Origin: an uncultured Clostridia bacterium | GTDB taxonomy: Bacteria; Bacillota; Clostridia; Christensenellales; UBA1242 | NCBI GenBank assembly: GCA_944384535.1 | Contig: CALWTS010000004.1 | Location: 1 to 33,940, forward strand | Length of the DNA stretch: 33,940 nucleotides | Reading direction: 5' to 3' | Part shown: positions 32,276 through 33,940 of the stretch, piece by piece | How the letters are laid out: every line of letters begins with the position of its first letter | Position numbering within the stretch: position 1 is the stretch's first letter | Made by a program: the position numbers and the translations under genes | The notes under the pieces: generated by a model | Databases searched by the model: none | Seen by the model: only the letters and a program-made list of their open reading frames with translations | What the model was told of the DNA's origin: nothing

Positions 32276-33071
32276 TTGATACCACCTTTTTCTTCCCTAA
32301 ATTATATATCATTAGTCCCAATATTATAATGATAACAGACCATGATATTTGAGAAATAATTATACTAGCAAATAAGTCCCAAGAAAAATCTGCAACTAAA
32401 GTTGCTGGACCAGAAAAAATTGAATAAATTGGACTATAAAATATTATTGGTTGTAACCATGTAGGAAAAAAATCCAACGGAAAGAAAAGACCTAAAAGCA
32501 TAAACAATTTAGTAACTATCCAACCAAAAGGTGTTGCATCTTGTGTCCAAAAAGAAATCATACCAACAGAAGCATAAATTATCCAATTTATCAAAACTGA
32601 AAATAAAATAGAAATAATACAAGGTAAGATTTGTAACCATGTAAAATTAGGAATTGAACCTACAAATATAAATCCTATTAAAATAGCCACTGGAATAAAA
32701 AATATTAACGCAAAACAACTTTTTGCCATAAAATTACAAATTTCATAAAGATAAAAATTATATGGTTTGTTTATTTTATAAGATAAATTTCCTGATTTTA
32801 TTTCGTTTGATATATCTTTTGTGATTAAACTTGTCCTTGCAGAAAAATATATCATTTCTGAAAATATTAAATACCAAATCATTTGTTGTAGTGAGTAATT
32901 ATTTATAATTTGATTAGTTCCATTTTCTCCATAAATGTAACTCCAAAGTTGAACAAAAATAAAAATTATTATAAAAAAATTAATTGCCCTAAAAAAATAA
33001 TTTACGATAGAATCTTTTTCTTGTTTAAAACTAGTTTTATATATTGAAAAATATTTATTCAGTCTTTTCAT
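32265..33071 (-). CDS. ABC-2 type permease (COG4587-like), first subunit
   Basis: A 268-residue membrane protein with about six hydrophobic segments. An N-terminal motif (YKTSFKQEKDS...YFFRAINF) and DISNEIKSGNLSYKINKPYN match the ABC-2 permease family that works with COG3694 and COG4586 partners. A longer start at 33104 is rejected because AGGAGAGG lies just before the ATG at 33071. It overlaps the ATPase gene by 17 bp, showing tight coupling. Confidence 0.88.
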   Translation of the reverse strand: MKRLNKYFSIYKTSFKQEKDSIVNYFFRAINFFIIIFIFVQLWSYIYGENGTNQIINNYSLQQMIWYLIFSEMIYFSARTSLITKDISNEIKSGNLSYKINKPYNFYLYEICNFMAKSCFALIFFIPVAILIGFIFVGSIPNFTWLQILPCIISILFSVLINWIIYASVGMISFWTQDATPFGWIVTKLFMLLGLFFPLDFFPTWLQPIIFYSPIYSIFSGPATLVADFSWDLFASIIISQISWSVIIIILGLMIYNLGKKKVVSNGG

Positions 33072-33940
33072 TTTTTCCTCTCCTGTAAATTGATTTAATG
33101 ACATCTTCTAAAGGAGTGGTTGAAATAGAAATATCTTGTAAATCATCTGCTTTAAATAGTCCAAGTAATTGTTCCATTGTTGTTATATTCATATCAACTT
33201 CCAACTTATACATTGAGTTTTTTGCTTTTAAAATTTTAATTCCTTCCTTTTCTTTTATAGAAATATCTCTAATCAAATTTACCTCGACTATTTTTTTATT
33301 AAGATAATGATATTTTAAATTTTTCATATTATCATCAAGCATAATTTTGCCATCATTAATTATTATCACTCTTTTACAAACTTCCTCAATATCCCCAACG
33401 TCATGAGATGTAAATAAAATAGTTATTCCTAATTCTTTATTAAGCTTTTTAATCAACATTCTTAATGTTTCTTTTGCAACAGGATCTAATCCTATAGTTG
33501 GTTCATCAAAAAACAAGATTTTAGGATTATGTAATAAACTTGCAACCATTTCACATTTCATTCTTTGTCCTAAACTTAAACTTTTAACAGGTTGATTAAT
33601 AAACTCATTAATTTCAAATATTTCAGCCAGCTCCGAAATACGTTTTAAAAGTTCTTTTTTGGGAATATCATAAATTGCTCCGAAAAACAAAAAATTATCC
33701 ATAGCCGTTAAATGAACCCAAAGTTGCTCTTTTTGTCCAAAAACAGTTCCAATCTGTCTAGAAAGTTTTGCTCTCTCTTTTGTAGGATTTAATCCTAACA
33801 CACTAATCTCTCCAGAAGTAGGATATAAAATTCCAGTTAACATTTTAATTGTCGTTGACTTACCCGCTCCATTTGGTCCTATAAAAGCTAGTGCTTCTCC
33901 TTCTTCCACAGAAAAAGATATATTATTAACTGCTTTCTTA
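33055..33940 (-). CDS. ABC transporter ATPase (COG4586-like), 5' end outside the window
   Basis: The reading frame runs to the window edge (KKAVNNISFSV precedes EEGEALAF), so the N-terminus is cut off. Walker A GPNGAGKST, Q-loop FGQKEQ, signature LSLGQRMK, Walker B ILFFDEPTIGLD and the H-loop TSHD are all intact. A C-terminal regulatory region of about 80 residues follows. Together with the two permeases downstream it forms an ABC-2 exporter; relatives are annotated in drug or bacteriocin efflux, but nothing here fixes the cargo. Confidence 0.95.
   Translation of the reverse strand, partial: KKAVNNISFSVEEGEALAFIGPNGAGKSTTIKMLTGILYPTSGEISVLGLNPTKERAKLSRQIGTVFGQKEQLWVHLTAMDNFLFFGAIYDIPKKELLKRISELAEIFEINEFINQPVKSLSLGQRMKCEMVASLLHNPKILFFDEPTIGLDPVAKETLRMLIKKLNKELGITILFTSHDVGDIEEVCKRVIIINDGKIMLDDNMKNLKYHYLNKKIVEVNLIRDISIKEKEGIKILKAKNSMYKLEVDMNITTMEQLLGLFKADDLQDISISTTPLEDVIKSIYRRGKNEKTE

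Overview
The window is AT-rich throughout and carries the Gram-positive ffh-rpsP-khpA-rimM-trmD-rbgA housekeeping order, lipoboxes, strong AGGAGG-type ribosome binding sites, short hairpin-plus-U-run terminators and a Spo0A effector domain. Together these suggest an uncultured low-GC Bacillota lineage, probably clostridial. I cannot name a species. The left end cuts a truncated surface-protein gene and the right end cuts an ABC ATPase gene.

Layout. 1-3.8 kb: remnant of a GLUG/InlB-repeat surface protein, an intracellular subtilisin coupled to a small ORF, an Asn-rich small protein, an ABC-type ATPase that has lost most catalytic motifs, and a small lipoprotein. 3.9-11.7 kb: a core block on the minus strand (lepA, hemW, ylxM, ffh, rpsP, khpA, rimM, trmD, a 72-residue ORF, rbgA, yraN) for translation-factor, SRP and ribosome-maturation functions; rplS and rnhB are not at their usual places. 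11.9-16.8 kb: glycerophosphodiesterase, rsmD, an orphan NMT1/SsuA-type substrate-binding lipoprotein and a large cell-surface protein related to the remnant at the left end.

16.9-22.4 kb looks like a decayed or domesticated prophage or integrative element around two tRNA genes (Leu-CAA and Lys-CTT). It holds a complete but orphan large terminase, a sigma-70-region-4-like regulator, a zinc-ribbon mini-protein, a LexA repressor with an unusual Cys-Gly cleavage site, a protein that is only the Spo0A DNA-binding domain, and an integrase pseudogene near tRNA-Lys. A shared ATTTTGTAAAA half-site lies upstream of the promoters of both the Spo0A-C-like gene and the sigma-like gene.

22.5-26.5 kb is a three-gene operon: a MoxR-type AAA+ ATPase carrying an N-terminal DUF6273-like module whose halves are in swapped order, a 126-residue AAA-like protein lacking Walker A, and a metallopeptidase-plus-VWA protein. 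This is the best candidate for a poorly described system. 26.7-31 kb holds a decayed uracil-DNA-glycosylase-like gene, a MerR regulator with a large sensor-like C-terminal region, a P-loop kinase, an S51 peptidase, and a stand-alone paralogue of the MerR C-terminal region. The MerR gene and the paralogue share a MerR-type promoter/operator with a 19-bp spacer. The window ends with a Nudix hydrolase and an ABC-2 exporter (two permeases and an ATPase).

Four genes (orf 2197, lepA, rsmD, orf 18381) lack a visible ribosome binding site and have a -10-like hexamer only 5-7 nt before the ATG, suggesting leaderless transcripts.
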